Source of the DNA: Tanypteryx hageni
Taxonomy: Eukaryota; Arthropoda; Insecta; Odonata; Petaluridae
Assembly (NCBI GenBank): GCA_028673005.1
Contig: CM054113.1
Coordinates: 173,831,956-173,895,955, forward strand
Reading direction: 5' to 3'
Length of the DNA stretch: 64,000 bases
The first letter of the stretch is position 1. Each line of letters begins with the position of its first letter. Under the pieces are notes generated by a model, which did not search any database, was not told where the DNA came from, and was given only the letters and a program-made list of their open reading frames with translations. The translations under genes and the position numbers were made by a program. This document shows positions 33,667 to 45,545 of the stretch, one piece after another.

Positions 33667-34808
33667 CCCAAGGAACTCCTGTATGGGTCTGTGAGACCCA
33701 CGAGCACATCAGTTTGTAGTTTTCTTAAATTTACTTGGGCGCTGGATGCCAAGGTTTTGTGACATCTTCGTACATATTAATAGAAGGATATCTACAAAAA
33801 TTCTTGATCATTCAAATTGTATGAGCGTAGTTATAAGCGAAAAATGAACAGTATCCCTATTACGCCCAGCATGGGTCTGATAGACCCCTGTATGTTTCAT
33901 ATGGAAAAAATGATTTTGAGATATTTTTATTGTTCTAAAATATTATAATACTGACAAAGTGGTACAGCCGCGTTCCTTCCTCCACATTCTCCTCCGCCCC
34001 AAGCTTCTTCTCCACACCGGCTCCCCCTCCATTTCCTTCCCACCCCCTACGCCTCTTTACCCATCCTCCTCTCCTCCTCCCACCCCACCACCTTATAATT
34101 CTGGCATAGTGGTACATTTTACTAAAGGAATGTTACATTGAACACCTGCAGCGTTACTCACCACCTACCTACCTGCGGAGGTGTAGGCAAGATGGACCAG
34201 ATGGTAAAAAATTATACTTGCAAGAGACAAACAAGAATTTGGAGTTTGGTGCTTTTTTCAATATAACTGATATAGCATTGATTAATGAGTTTATAGTATT
34301 TATTGAGAAAAACCCTAATTACTATCCAAACGTAACTCGTAAACAGTGTTTATTTTTGTAAGAGGTTTCTAGGATTTTTGTTATGCCACATATGAGGACA
34401 AGACTAACTACTACACCACATCTAAACGATGACGTATTGCAAGTTATGGCAGTTTTCGGAATAAAAAAGGAGAAACAAAAAACCAACCACTCCTTCACAA
34501 TCCAACAAGCGACAACGTTGTACTGATTGCTGGCTGGAGAGAGGCCGAAAGAAGAAGTACTGTTGCATAAACTGCAACACATATATGTGTTTGGAACACT
34601 CAAATTCCGTTGGTTCAAATTGTGTTTGAGATGATTGATTATGTGTAATATAGTGTATAATATTCAAAATCATATGATTATGGCAAGAAAGGTGCAATTA
34701 ACTAATTTATCCCTCAATACCAGCTCACAGGTGATAGTATTTCACTATGAGTCTCTCAGATTGATGCTGGGTATTCTAGTACTACTGGCCAGCCTGGGAT
34801 TCCTAGGG
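33667..34808 (+). mobile_element. piggyBac element inserted in the hAT coding region
   Basis: Flanked by TTAA at 33,663-33,666 and 34,809-34,812. The ends are CCCAAGGAACTCCTGTATGG and, read on the minus strand, CCCTAGGAATCCCAGGCTGG, imperfect ~20-bp inverted repeats. An internal inverted pair ATGGGTCTGTGAGACCC / CATGGGTCTGATAGACC lies near the left side. At 1,142 bp it is internally deleted, with a CT-rich block at 33,960-34,085, and keeps only the C-terminal part of the transposase. Confidence 0.9.
34171..34629 (+). pseudogene. piggyBac transposase C-terminal part
   Basis: In order the plus strand gives GGVGKMDQMVKNYTCKRQTR, a frame change near 34,250, FFNITDIALINEFIVFIEKN, a TAA at 34,359-34,361, MRTRLTT.., another frame change near 34,500 and the cysteine-rich end RCTDCWLERGRKKKYCCINC followed by NTYMCLEHSNSVG.. 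and a TGA at 34,627-34,629. GGVDxxDQM, R-x-TRRW, FFN-x-x-D-x-A-x-x-NA and the C-terminal C-x2-C..C-x2-C..C-x2-H pattern are piggyBac hallmarks. The first Asp of the VDxxDQ motif, a catalytic-core position, is Gly here (GTAGGC). The copy is clearly dead. Confidence 0.85.
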
Positions 34809-34811
34809 TTA

Positions 34812-35043
34812 AGTTTCTCAACTCTTTAAATGGTTCCTTCCCAAATACAGTGGCGTCAGCGGACCGGAGTTTTTTTAAACTTAAAATAATAAAAAACTAT
34901 TTTAGGACAGCAATGTCCCAAGAGAGATTGAATGGATTGGATATGCTGTCGATCGAGAGAGAAAATTTGGATTACATCTGATGGCAGAGTTTGCTGCAGG
35001 AAAATCGAGGAAGTTGAATTTACGAAAGAAGGCAGAGCAATAA
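34812..35043 (+). pseudogene. hAT transposase dimerisation domain, part 2
   Basis: Directly after the right TTAA the frame reads KFLNSLNGSFPNTVASADRS, then FFKLKIIKNYFRTAMSQERL and NGLDMLSIERENLDYI, and, after a +1 shift, LMAEFAAGKSRKLNLRKKAE and a stop at 35,041-35,043. P-x-T-V-A-S-A-(E/D)-RSF-x-KLK-x-IK..LR-x-x-M-x-x-ERLN is the hAT C-terminal dimerisation signature. The first codon of this part joins the last codons before 33,663 without a gap once the piggyBac copy and one TTAA are removed. Confidence 0.85.
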
Positions 35044-35619
35044 ACAGTGAGTTTTTATTCTCCTTTAGTATTACGTTGACTTCGCGTATTGTATGTTGTC
35101 TTTCATTTAAGATTTCTGTATGTTTATATTCATATCCAAATGGTATAAGGTATACATACAGGTTTACAGAGCCATTTGAGACAGAATGATGAGCATAGGT
35201 CATTATGAATCAAGCGTAATTATCACATTATTGTTGGTTTTCCTAAGGAAGGACTTGTTTTTGTTCTTCAACTCAAAAAGCGATTTCCCATTTAAAAAAC
35301 ACAATAAGAAATATATTTAAATTACTCAATAAAATATACAGATACAATATTATTCACAATTATTTTTAGTGCGCGAATTATACCTTGATGTTTTTAGATT
35401 GTTAAGGAGCCCCGCAAATGCTGATCGCCCCGGGCCCAGCACCCCTCTAGGGACAACCCTGCCTACGGGCGCAGTGATTTCATCTAGCCCAGGGGTGGGG
35501 AACCGGCGGCCTTCAGGCAACATGCGGCCTTTTGTGATACTCAGTGCGGTCTTTTGCATACTTATCTAAACATACTTAAACTCATATATGATTTTGGCAT
35601 GAAAGTTACAGAAAGAAAA

Positions 35620-36959
35620 AACAAAAGATATGTATTTTGCATCAACAGAACCTTTGCGCCAAATCTTGTTTTAAATGACACATTACTTATAGTTATTGGT
35701 ATTGTGAACTACATTCGAGCAAATGCTTCACGGCATCGCCAGTTTCGCACCATGCTTCAATATGAAGATGAAACATTTAGTGTAGATCTTCCAAACCATT
35801 AAGTGAGCTGGATGTCACAAGGTCAAGCACTAGAAAATCTTTTAGCTTTGCGAAAACAAGTCACGACCTTTTTCAAAGAACAGAATGAACATTGTGATAT
35901 TTTGAGAAAAGATTTCTGCAGAAATTTTGCATTTTTGTGTGATTTAATGTCAAAACAAAATCATTTGAATACTTCTCTACAAGGTAAAACTAAATCCATA
36001 CATGAAATGTTGCAGCAAATTCAGTCATTTCGGAAGAAGTTGAATTTTTTCAAAATTGGCCTTATCAGATCAGTTGTTTCAGCCGAGCATTTTCCTGAAC
36101 TGGCAAAAGTAATTGATAAACAAGATACGAATAAAACGTGCAAAATTGGAATATGAATGAATATATAGGTGTTTTAGCTCCTTGATTAAAGAATACAATA
36201 ACCGATTTAAAGATTTTGAGAAACATGATGCCACACTGAGGTTAGCTTTTCAGCCACATCTGGTAGATGTCTCGAATGCACCTGAGGATTTGCAGATGGA
36301 GTTGATTGAGCTCTCAGAAGATAACTTTCGGAAGCCTCTATTCGACAGTAAAAAGGAAATTGAATTGAAATATGGAGGAATGTTGTTGAATACCCACGAC
36401 TGCATCAACATGCTCGTCGTTTACTCTCTTGTTTTCGCAGAACCTATTTTTGTGAATCAACATTTTCACATATGGCTCAAATCAAGACGTGTCTGACAAG
36501 GAGAGGACACGGTAGTGGGGTCACGGATTCTTATGAAACTGAAACTGCAAACCCACCTTTTGGGCGCATACGGCCGATAGTTTTCCCGAAAATCGCGGTT
36601 AAATATTGCAATTTCACGTCAACTGGTATAAATTTAATACTACTATACGCTCACCGCCAACAATTACTTGATCACTTAGGCGTGATTATTAAATTTATAC
36701 CAGTTGACGTGAAATTGCAATATTTAATCAGGATTTTCGGGAAAACTATCGGCCGTATACGCCCAAAAGGTGGGTTTGCAGTGATCCTGGAATCAAGAGC
36801 TATACACCTACCAAGTTTCATAAGAATCCGTGTCCTCTCCTTGTGAGATCACAGATGATAAACACTCACCTGGAAGATCAATTGAAGCTAAAGACATTAT
36901 TGCTGGAACCAAATATCAAGTTATTAGCTCACAACAAAAATTCACAAAAAAGTCATTAA
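35620..36959 (+). pseudogene. GTF2IRD2/FAM200-type hAT transposase pseudogene
   Basis: In order: VNYIRANASRHRQFRTMLQY, DLPNH with a stop at 35,800-35,802, SWMSQGQALENLLALRKQVT.., NFAFLCDLMSKQNHLNTSLQ.., a broken joint at ~36,140-36,180, IKEYNNRFKDFEKHDATLRL.., ELIELSEDNFRKPLFDSKKE.., and, after a frameshift near 36,395, YPRLHQHARRLLSCFRRTYF-CESTFSHMAQIKT. After the inserted element it resumes RSQMINTHLEDQLKLKTLLL.. and ends ..SQKSH and stop at 36,957-36,959. This is the order of hAT transposases annotated as general transcription factor II-I repeat protein 2-like. The N-terminal zinc finger and the first catalytic part are missing. Several stops and frameshifts make it non-functional. Confidence 0.85.
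36497..36843. mobile_element. 347-bp fold-back element inside the hAT pseudogene
   Basis: Two long arms (36,497-36,648 and 36,691-36,843) are inverted copies: CAAGGAGAGGACACGG at the ends, then GCAAACCCACCTTTTGGGCG, TACGGCCGATAGTTTTCCCG and TTGCAATTTCACGTCAACTG. The left arm lacks ~35 bp present in the right arm and has a short insertion. A ~40-bp loop lies between them. The coding frame of the host hAT (..IKT-C-L | RSQM..) closes if the element and one TGA are removed, giving a 3-bp TGA target duplication at 36,494-36,496 and 36,844-36,846. The superfamily is unknown. Confidence 0.85.
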
Positions 36960-37340
36960 ATTGTGTTTTCCATCTTATTTTGATGAATGTGATTGAATGT
37001 AACATTTTATTTACATATCCTTAATTTGTTTTGACTTCTTTAAAGTTTATTAATATACTAGCAAATATTAAAAATTAAAATTTTTTGCATTAGGTTAAAA
37101 AGTCATTGTATTGTGTTAAAGCCTTCAAAGTTTTAAAAAATACATATTAGTAAAAATGAAGAATTGAAATCTGTATTTGTTAAATTAAGAAGCCATTAAA
37201 TTGTGCTTGCCTCTTTATTATTTCAATTTTGTTAAATCTGAATTAATGCAACGTGCATCGGAATGTGCGGCCTGATGAGGTCTCCGTTAAGTATCATTTG
37301 GCCTTCCAATGAAAAAAGGTTCCCCACCCCTGATCTAGCC

Positions 37341-38006
37341 TGTCTCACCGCATCAATTTCTTTAAGACACACATATTCGCACATTTGCCAGCAGTAGATG
37401 TTAATAGATATCATTGAAATAAAACGATATTTTTTGAGTACGTGGGTGCAATATACTTTTAATCTAGGCGTAGAACAAAAAACCTTTGAAATTTTCTTAC
37501 GGGCCGATCAGTCATTCGGAAAGTTGTATACGGCTCAGGCAGTGGTATATAAAAATCCTCGTTTGGTCCTTTTAAATAAAACGTTTGGTGGCCTCTGATC
37601 TTCAGCGATTGAAAGATCATTGGTTCATTTTCCAGATGTCATTCGGGTTGCATAAAGGCCAAATTAAGATCACAATCCAGAAAATTTGTCTTGAATTTTT
37701 GTTTGTGAAACGATATGCGCATCTTCTGAAATTCCCTTAAATTATTTTTTAAAGTAACTGGCAAAAAACGCGATTTTCGTTCAAGTACTAGTCAATGTTT
37801 ACGTTGACTTGAAATCGCCACCAATCGGTTCTTGACATAATTTCCCAAACGCGAAGCATATGTTCTATGACCTACACAAAAACCAATTTTTTTCTCACAC
37901 TTGCTTCCCGAAATTTAAAATTTAATCTCAAAATATTTTCTTCGACGCTTGCCGAAGAAATGTAAATTATCGATCTTTCATTAGGGCCACGTGATAACTG
38001 AGTAAA
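37341..38006. other. No feature recognised
   Basis: Unique DNA with short frames of no recognisable content. Confidence 0.5.
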
Positions 38007-38021
38007 CAATAAGCATCGGTA

Positions 38022-38198
38022 AAGAAAGACTTGGTGCTTTCCCGGCGTGTTTGATGGGTGAAGCGTTCTCGGGTGGCGATCCGGGACGTATCGACTATTT
38101 CCGCCGACGTTTCCCTGAAGATGACGACAGAGATAGTGTTCGAAACGTCGGCGGAGATAGTCGATACGTCCCGGCTCGCCACCAGAGAACGCTTCACC
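38022..38198. mobile_element. Short inverted-repeat insertion with 15-bp target duplication
   Basis: Arms at 38,056-38,113 and 38,142-38,200 are inverted copies (GGGTGAAGCGTTCTCGGGTG, GGGACGTATCGACTATTTCC and CCGACGTTTC) with few mismatches. The loop contains CCTGAAGATGACGACAGAGA. CAATAAGCATCGGTA lies on both sides (38,007-38,021 and 38,199-38,213), a 15-bp direct repeat best explained as a target duplication. The CCTGAAGATG-x-CGAAACGTCGG pairing resembles 3' regions of Penelope-like elements; a related wording is at 19.42 kb. Confidence 0.7.
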
Positions 38199-38213
38199 CA
38201 ATAAGCATCGGTA

Positions 38214-38786
38214 GTTATTCTCAGACTTACTATTCTAACAAACTCAGCCGTTTTGGCTGCACAATAAAATATTCATATTTCACATAGTTCTTTTTAGAGA
38301 GGATTACATACATAATTCTAAATACAATTATCGGGACAATGAGTATTTATACGCAAAAAATAGCACATGAATAGATAAGATAATATATCTCAATTAACTG
38401 GCTTTCTAATAATTCACATTTACGTCGCCCTAAACAATACCGAAGTTTACGCCCATGAATATCCCATTGCAATAACGAATGCCTTTAAAAGCGACGTACG
38501 ATCGGTTCAAGGCTCACCTCCATTCATTACACACACCCATCCCCTGCTTTTGTTGGTTAGCAGACTGAAGCTCATGGTAATATCCGCGGACTATGCACAA
38601 AATAAATACGGGAACAGGAAGCACCCACTCAAGGGGTGGGTGTCCCTCCCCACTTCAAAGAGCGGTGACCGTTGAGAACTTTCCTCCTTTCATTCAGATG
38701 GGGCGAACCAACCTTTTGGTAAAAGGGAGAGGGGCGCCCTTCTTCGCCTGTAGCTGAGCGGCGGACTCCGGACCCGACGGGGGGCG

Positions 38787-38828
<42 letters not shown>

Positions 38829-41800
38829 TTGGGAGGGTGAAAGATCTGCTCCCTCCTGTGGGAACCTCGATTTAGGCAGACGTTTCGAGAGGGAGGGGGG
38901 GGGGGGAGGTTATGAGTGAGGTGGGAGGTATTTAAAGGGACATAACGGACCGGGGCTTTTCGAGGGTGTGGTGTGGAGGTTTCTGCGGGGAGCCTTGCTT
39001 ATACGGGAGGGAGGAAGATGGGAGAGAATTTATAAAGGGGAAGAGGGTAAAAGGAAGGGGTGCGTGCGCGTTGGTCTAATTTGTATGGAGATGAAGGGAT
39101 GGAGAGGCTGAGAGAGAGAGAGATGTGGAGGGGGAGAGCAATTGATAATACGGAGAGGTCACGGTGGGATGGTTTTAGAGGGGCTTGGGGGGAATGGTGA
39201 GAGCGGAGGTCTATCTCTCGGTGCAGTTGTACCCTGTGGGTCGGAGTTTTTTTTGGCGTGGAACGGGGACTTTTTTAAGCGCGGCGGTGGCGGTATGGGG
39301 AGGGGGGAAATATAAGCGGAGTATCGGAACATCGTGGCCTCTCCTGTTGATATCTTTGACAGCTTTCACGAGTTGATAGGTGGTGTTATTTTAAACACTT
39401 TCTTTTCTCAAAAGAAGCCGGCGCGAATAGGATTTCAAGCGTATAGAACAGAATGTCTGGAGGGATGGGAAATTAAGGTGATAAACTTGTCATGACGTTC
39501 CAGAGTAGCGTAAGCCTTTGTCCCCATAAATTGCGTTGTTTTGACTGTTGCGAGGACGTAGCGATTCTTTCATATCTTTCATTTTTTATGACTAACTGTA
39601 TCTTTCTTGGGAAAAAGTACTATTTTGCAAGTAACAGCGGTCGCTTTAGCTTCACTTGATTTAAGGCAAAATTATAGATTTAATTCTTGCTAAACTTTTT
39701 AGGAAAGGGACGATAAAATCTCTAGGATACTCTGCAATGAACTGATTACAAAAATAAAAACAACATTTAGAATTTTATGGGTAAGTTGAATCTTTAGTCG
39801 TGGGAATTAAGCATTAGGCACTGGCATTTTATGTTTTAATATCAACAATAAATATTTCTTGAGACTTAAGTTTAAGAATTCGATAACGATCGCACTCATC
39901 TTACAATTTTCATTGATGGAGAATTATGCTAGGTTTTCTTCTTCACTCATTGTTAACTAATTTCACAAAAATAGAAGCGCATGCTAAACAAAAAGGCAAG
40001 GGATTTTAATTCAGTGCGAATCGTACGACGCAAAATTTAATAGGTATCGAAACCAATATTAATAAATAAGATTTTATTGTCAGATATGGATGGCTTCTAT
40101 CACGGTTTTGCATTTGATGGGAGAAGGCCGATTCCCTCCAATCGAATATAAAACTAAAAATTCCTTTATGCAATCCATTTACCATTATTTTAATCCTACG
40201 ATAGCATTTATTCCTTCACCAAAGAGATATAGGAATAACTGACATTATTATAACTCTAAGAGTACTGCATATCTCTAACCTATATTTTTATATCCTTCAT
40301 CGTCCTCCGAGAGATAAAACGTTGATTGCAGCACTAGTAAATCAAGATTGCTATATGTATAATAAGATTGGCATTTTTATTGAGCTCGGTGATTAGGCCG
40401 ATCTAACCAGCACTAATCGATCGAAAAAATGCAACTAGATTTTGTTCGATTATTCTAAATTTCGATGTTTATAAAGAGAACAGCTATGTGGACGGATGGA
40501 ACACATTTGAGATTCTTATTAGATGGCATGCATGTAAATATGTCAAGGCTTTCCGAAAAACTCCACTTTAGTGCCAAATTTCAATCAGCGAATCCACCAG
40601 ACACTTTCTAGCATTAATTGGATTGGTCAAGTGCTACATCGCCCACATTACTTTTCTTCCAGGTATTTCCGATGTAAACAAGAGTTTTGAGTGGGTCATA
40701 AATTTTTGAGCTCCAAGTGCTTGGGTTGAGAGCAACAAGTCATTTTTATCCACTACACCATGCTGGGGAGGAAATCATGTTTGTTAAACTCGAGAGTTAA
40801 TTTTTAAGCTTCTGAAAAAGATTTAAACTCTTCATAAACTTATGATTAACAATAATAAAAGAAAAGATGTCGCGACAATGTAGAACGCATAGTCATTCTA
40901 TCAAAAGCGCCTTCTTCGCTTCAATTGTATTTCGCTATAGGTTTTAATGCCGTCATTACTTTAGCCATCAACTCTGGAATTAAAAAAAATCAACGGTGAA
41001 ATGTTGCGAAAACTGCTCATCCTAATTTTTATCCGAAATTATATCTTGGCATCAATTCCTAAAAAGTGAAATATTTATCTTTTTGTTATAATTTCAGCGG
41101 TTTTGTAGAAAATCAGCTTCCATTCGTCTAAAGCGCTAACTTCTCCTATACGAAAGCAGCTAGAGATAGATTCATTATTCTGTCTCGTTGTGCACCCTTT
41201 CTTGTGGAGGTTCTAGTGGCCAGCAGAATGGGGATAAAAAAACTAATTTAAATTTACTTTTTTGTTGACAAAAGTTTTGTTTTAAAAATTCTTCTCCTTC
41301 GTTATATTCAATTATTGTTATAATATTATTTCAGACTAATCACTCTGGTATACATACATTTTAGAATTCTGTATTTAAAAAATGATATTCGAATATACAG
41401 TAATTTACTGTCTGCTTCAGCTGCTCTTTCCTTGCCTGTTTTGATTTACGACTACTAAATGACAATATCGGTTAATAGTTTCTGAGATTTAATGATCTTG
41501 GACGAAAGCAATGGAAACGGAATTGGTAAACAGTATCAGAACATAGCCCCTTAACACCAGATAGTCGTTTCGAATCCTGTTTTTATCTTCGCATTTTTCA
41601 CGTGTTTAAACAAGGAGACCACGTCGCTATCATGTTGACACATGTGAAACGCCTCTTCTGTCCGTTGAACTCCATTCTATACTTAGGTTGAGATGGGTTA
41701 TTGACTCCTTACAGCGCTTATCAAAGTGCACGGACACCGTTGAGTAATACCAGCTTGTTTTTCACATCTAAAAATGCCTCACAAAAAACCATGATCATGA

Positions 41801-42721
41801 AAGAAAGCACGACATCTAGAAGTCGTGTCCCCTCGTAAAAGTATTTTTTAAGCATTTCGTTCTTTATTTTTTGAGAAAATATCGCAATTCTTAATTTACT
41901 TAAATAAGAATATTTTACCAATGTTTTCTGTATGCATTTTAATTGCATGTTTTCAATGTCATTTTCTTTTGCTAGGTAAGTAAATAATTTGATATCTTTT
42001 TCGGCTGAAACAATGTGCGTATTATGGTTTTTGTCTCAAGTGAAAGATTGAACATAGATTTCTAAATAAAAATTTCATCAAAATACTATCATAATTAACA
42101 GTATCAAAGAGAATTAGCTGCTAAATCTAAGGTTATGAAATAATTGAATTAAATTTTTTCTGTTTAAGAGAATTCACTGTAAATTAAATTCTAGGTTATC
42201 AGGAAGTATATGATGCAATAACTCTGTCCTCCAGATAATTATACCACTGTAAGTAATTTTAGGAGAACACTAAGGTACTTTTTTGAAATCACTTCAAATC
42301 AAGAGGGCTGCTTTATCGTCAAGTTTGAATTTTATTTTATTTTTCACAAACTACTGTTTGTGTAGGTTGGAAAGAGAAAATGCTTAACTGCACGGAAGTA
42401 AACTGTTCATAACTAAAACAATTTAGTTGATTTAGGTAGAAATAATTTTTATAACCTTCCAATTAACGAATAATCAATGTTTAAATAAAAAAGGCGATTT
42501 ACGTGAGTTATAATGATAAGAGTTTATTTTCTATTCGTTTTCCAGAAAATACGTGTAATATGGTTCAATACGATTCGCTAATTAAATTTAATTACTAGTG
42601 TGGTAGTTGAATTTCCTAAATAAAATCCAGGAATGCTAAAAAAGCGAACTGTATAAGCAAAATAAAAATTCTCCAAACATGAAGATTTAGGTCAAATCTA
42701 CACTTGAGTGGAAAAATACAA
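38214..42721. other. No gene recognised; G-rich 38.6-39.4 kb, then AT-rich
   Basis: 38,600-39,370 is GC-rich and G-heavy on the plus strand, with an 11-base G run near 38,897 and a (GA)n tract. 39,370-42,720 is AT-rich with very few frames above 60 codons. I found no domains, tRNAs or element ends. Confidence 0.5.
38793..38824 (+). repeat. Microsatellite (GA)n
   Basis: An uninterrupted run of about 16 GA units. Confidence 0.95.
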
Positions 42722-43165
42722 AAAATTATATATTAACTGAGAATTGGACGAAGAGAGTTGAGAGATGGACGTTAGGAAAGAGGGAGAGGTCCCGTCTGGA
42801 AGCGACAGAAATGTGGATATGGAGAAGATTGATAAAGACAAGTTGGACAGAGAGAAAGACAAACCTTGAAGTTTTGGAAGAAGTAAAAGAAGAAAGGAAA
42901 CTGATCAAAGGAATGGAAGAAAGGAAGGAAAAAATTTTTAGGCCATGTGATTAGACATAATGGATTAATTGTGAACATCTTGGAGAGGAAACTTTTAGGG
43001 AAGAAAGGAAGAGGCAGACCAAGAAAGAAATACCTAGATGACGTGGAGTCAGTGATGGGAGTTGAGAAATACGAGATGTTGAAGAGAATGGCAGAGGACA
43101 GGAGTTCATGGTTGCAGCGACAAGGCTTAGCCTTTAGATGAAGAAGAAGAACTGAGAATACAGTG
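42722..43165 (+). pseudogene. Non-LTR retrotransposon ORF2 C-terminus
   Basis: Reads ..RSRLEATEMWIWRRLIKTSW.., TERKTNLEVLEEVKEERKLI.. and, after a frameshift near 42,930, FLGHVIRHNGLIVNILERKL.., GKKGRGRPRKKYLDDV.., ..RMAEDRSSWLQRQG and stop at 43,139-43,141. The E-MW-x-WRR, N-x-EVL, LGH-x-x-R, GK-x-GRGRPR-x-x-YLDD and A-x-DR-x-x-W motifs are the conserved post-RT part of arthropod LINEs. It differs enough from the 15.6-kb copy to be another family. The tail is (GAA)n-like. No reverse transcriptase core is present. Confidence 0.75.
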
Positions 43166-44344
43166 TTAATGAATAAATCTCATTATCTCACTCTTACAGA
43201 AACTAACTCGCAGAACAATGTTTTTCAATAGTAAAGTTTTTTCGGATGATTTATGTGTTTATTTTCCGCCGTCGATAAAGATTTGTTAATTTTTAAAAAT
43301 CCTTTATCTAATATGAATTTTATAAGTTTTAATTCATGTTGATAAATTTTAGATGCTCGTTTATCCTTTATAAAACAATTTAATAGTACTATTATATTTT
43401 TTATTTACATTGCTATCTTATGTCATCAGCTTCTCTAGAAATACAAATATGTAAAGTAGCGATTTTAAAATGACTAATCACATGAAGTGTAACCGTGAAT
43501 CGAGATCCCGAATAATGTAACTTATTTTCGCAATTCATCTGTTTAAATTGGGTTGCTAACGAGGGGTGTTAAATCCCAAAGCCAATCTAATAAAAATTTT
43601 GAAAATATAATTCTTCGATATAAAAAAACTTGGGAAAACCAGATGCGCAACCAGTGGTGATTTACCAACAATGGGTTCTAAAAATTGAAAAAATATAGCT
43701 TTTGAATTATGATTTCAGTCACAAAGAGAACTCGATAGCTCTTTCTCGAAACAATGTAATGTTTAATATTTTCCAAATGAGTAGGTGCAATACAGCAATC
43801 AATCTTTTTCTTCTAAGCACTTGTAAAAAAATGAATGTGACTCTAAGGATAACGCAGCGTCATAAGCGGTTCATCAGGTTGTGCATTAACACGCCTGTAT
43901 TCATAGGAATGCGGATTATCATATGCTAAGCTAAAGACATGTATGGTTATTTCGGTGACCACGTCGGACCAAAGCCTCCTAAGTCCTTAAATATGACAGG
44001 AACCTTTCACGTCCAGATAAACCAAGTCTGAAGGTTGGTCGAAAAACACACACAAACAGATGAAGGCCGAGAGGATTTCGCATCTTTTAAAGTCTCCACT
44101 CGACCGTGAAAACACGAAGCAACAAAAGGGGAACCATCATGCAACTCTTCGAAAATGGGGTTCGTTCGTTATTTGCCGCTCTGCCGAATAGTTCCGGCAA
44201 CGAAAAATTCCACCGCTACCCAAACCTTTAAAAACCACCCCCCCCCTTGTTTTCCCATACTCCCTTAGGAAATTTTACGCTAGCCTCATTTAATGTTTCC
44301 GGTCAGCGACGTCTAAAACGATATTCCGGCAGAGACCCGCCGCT
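43166..44344. other. No feature recognised
   Basis: AT-rich unique sequence, more GC at 44,000-44,340. Confidence 0.5.
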
Positions 44345-45545
44345 AAGCGAACCAGAGAGTGAGAGAGAGGGAGGAAAAGATAGAGAGGCTACTCTTTCTC
44401 ATATGTAGAACAGTGTATGGGAACCACCGCGGTCCAAGTCCATGGGCAGTGTTGAGAGAGCGAGATAACTGCAAGGGAGAAAGAGAGAGAGAATAGGGGA
44501 GTAAAGGGAGAAAGAATAGATTATTTTAAACTCATTCAATAGACTCTCTCTCTGTTAGGACGGAGAAGCATACGTCACTTTTCGAAAGAGTGCTGCGGTC
44601 TCCTACATGTTTAAGGCTTATTGGATGACCAATTACTTCTTGTGGACTGAGGGGAATAAGAGCTTGGTACATAAAAGAGGGAGGAAGTAAGGGAGGAGAT
44701 GGCTTTAATGGAATAGATAGATGGTGGGGTATTTGTACGGAGGAGAAGTGGGAGGAGGATACAGGGAAGGAGGGTGGCGAAAAGAGATGGGGAGAAAAGG
44801 AGAGAGAGAGGGAGAGAGGGATGGAGAGTTAAGGTTTCAAAGTGGTTAAAATGGACGAAGGGGAGGAGGAAGGAGTGGTAGGGGGAAACGGGATAAAATG
44901 AGGGAGGAGTGGGCTGGGATGAGGGCGGCGGGGAATATGGGATGGTGGTCACGTGACATGCGCGTTTTCTCTCCCTCCTCCGCTCCCTATGAAGTGCCTA
45001 TAATAGGAAAATTAGGGACCACTCTGATAAGCATTCCGGAGGCAGAGGGGGGAGGGGAGAGGTGCGATGGTCGCTATGAGGACGTTGTCGGATGGAGGGA
45101 GCATTGATGAATGCCTAAAAGAGTGGGAGAGATGGAGGAGAGGATTGTAAGGGGGAGGAGTGACGTTGGTTGGGGAAAGGGAGAGAGTGTGATAATGAAA
45201 ACTGTTATAGGGAAGAGAAGGAAGAAGGGGGCGAGAGGGAACGGGAGAGAAGAGGGAAGAGAGGGAGCTAAATAGAGGGAAGAAGAGATGGAGGAAGAGG
45301 GAGGGAGAGAAGGAGAGGTAAAAGTTTAGAAAGAGAGGCAGGAATGGGGCGAAGTTGATAGTGGGGGGATAGTGAGAAAGAGATAGAGGGAATGGGAGAG
45401 AGAGGTATAGATGAGGGAGAGAGGGATGGAGGGGGATAGGAAACAGAGAGGGAGCGAGAGAGGAAGGGAGACGGAGAGATAGTAAGGATGACAGAGAGTA
45501 AGGATGAGAGAGAGCAAGGGGGAGATGGAATGATGAGTGAATTTG
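44345..45545 (+). repeat. Long irregular GA-rich region
   Basis: About 1.2 kb of strongly purine-biased plus strand (GAGAGGGAGG, AGGAGGA, GGGAGAGA units) without one fixed period, broken by short mixed segments at 44,400-44,460, 44,520-44,640 and 44,930-45,030. Frames here are compositional. Confidence 0.85.

Larger units (their letters stand above)
33264..35461 (+). mobile_element. hAT transposon remnant, split by a piggyBac element
   Basis: The left end CAGGGCCGTCCTTAGGG and the right end CTCTAGGGACAACCCTG are imperfect inverted repeats. They are flanked by CCTACGGA (33,256-33,263) and CCTACGGG (35,462-35,469), an 8-bp target duplication with one change. GC-rich GGGC/GGCCCC blocks lie just inside both ends. 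The interior holds only the C-terminal part of a hAT transposase, split by a piggyBac copy at 33,667-34,808. The N-terminal zinc finger and most of the catalytic region are deleted. Confidence 0.85.
35490..37332 (+). mobile_element. hAT transposon (GTF2IRD2-like transposase), split by a fold-back element
   Basis: Perfect 15-bp inverted termini, CAGGGGTGGGGAACC and GGTTCCCCACCCCTG, are flanked by the identical 8-bp duplication ATCTAGCC at 35,482-35,489 and 37,333-37,340. Just inside the left end is GGCGGCC..CATGCGGCC and inside the right end TGCGGCC, as in many hAT elements. It is 1,843 bp long including a 347-bp later insertion at 36,497-36,843. Confidence 0.95.
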
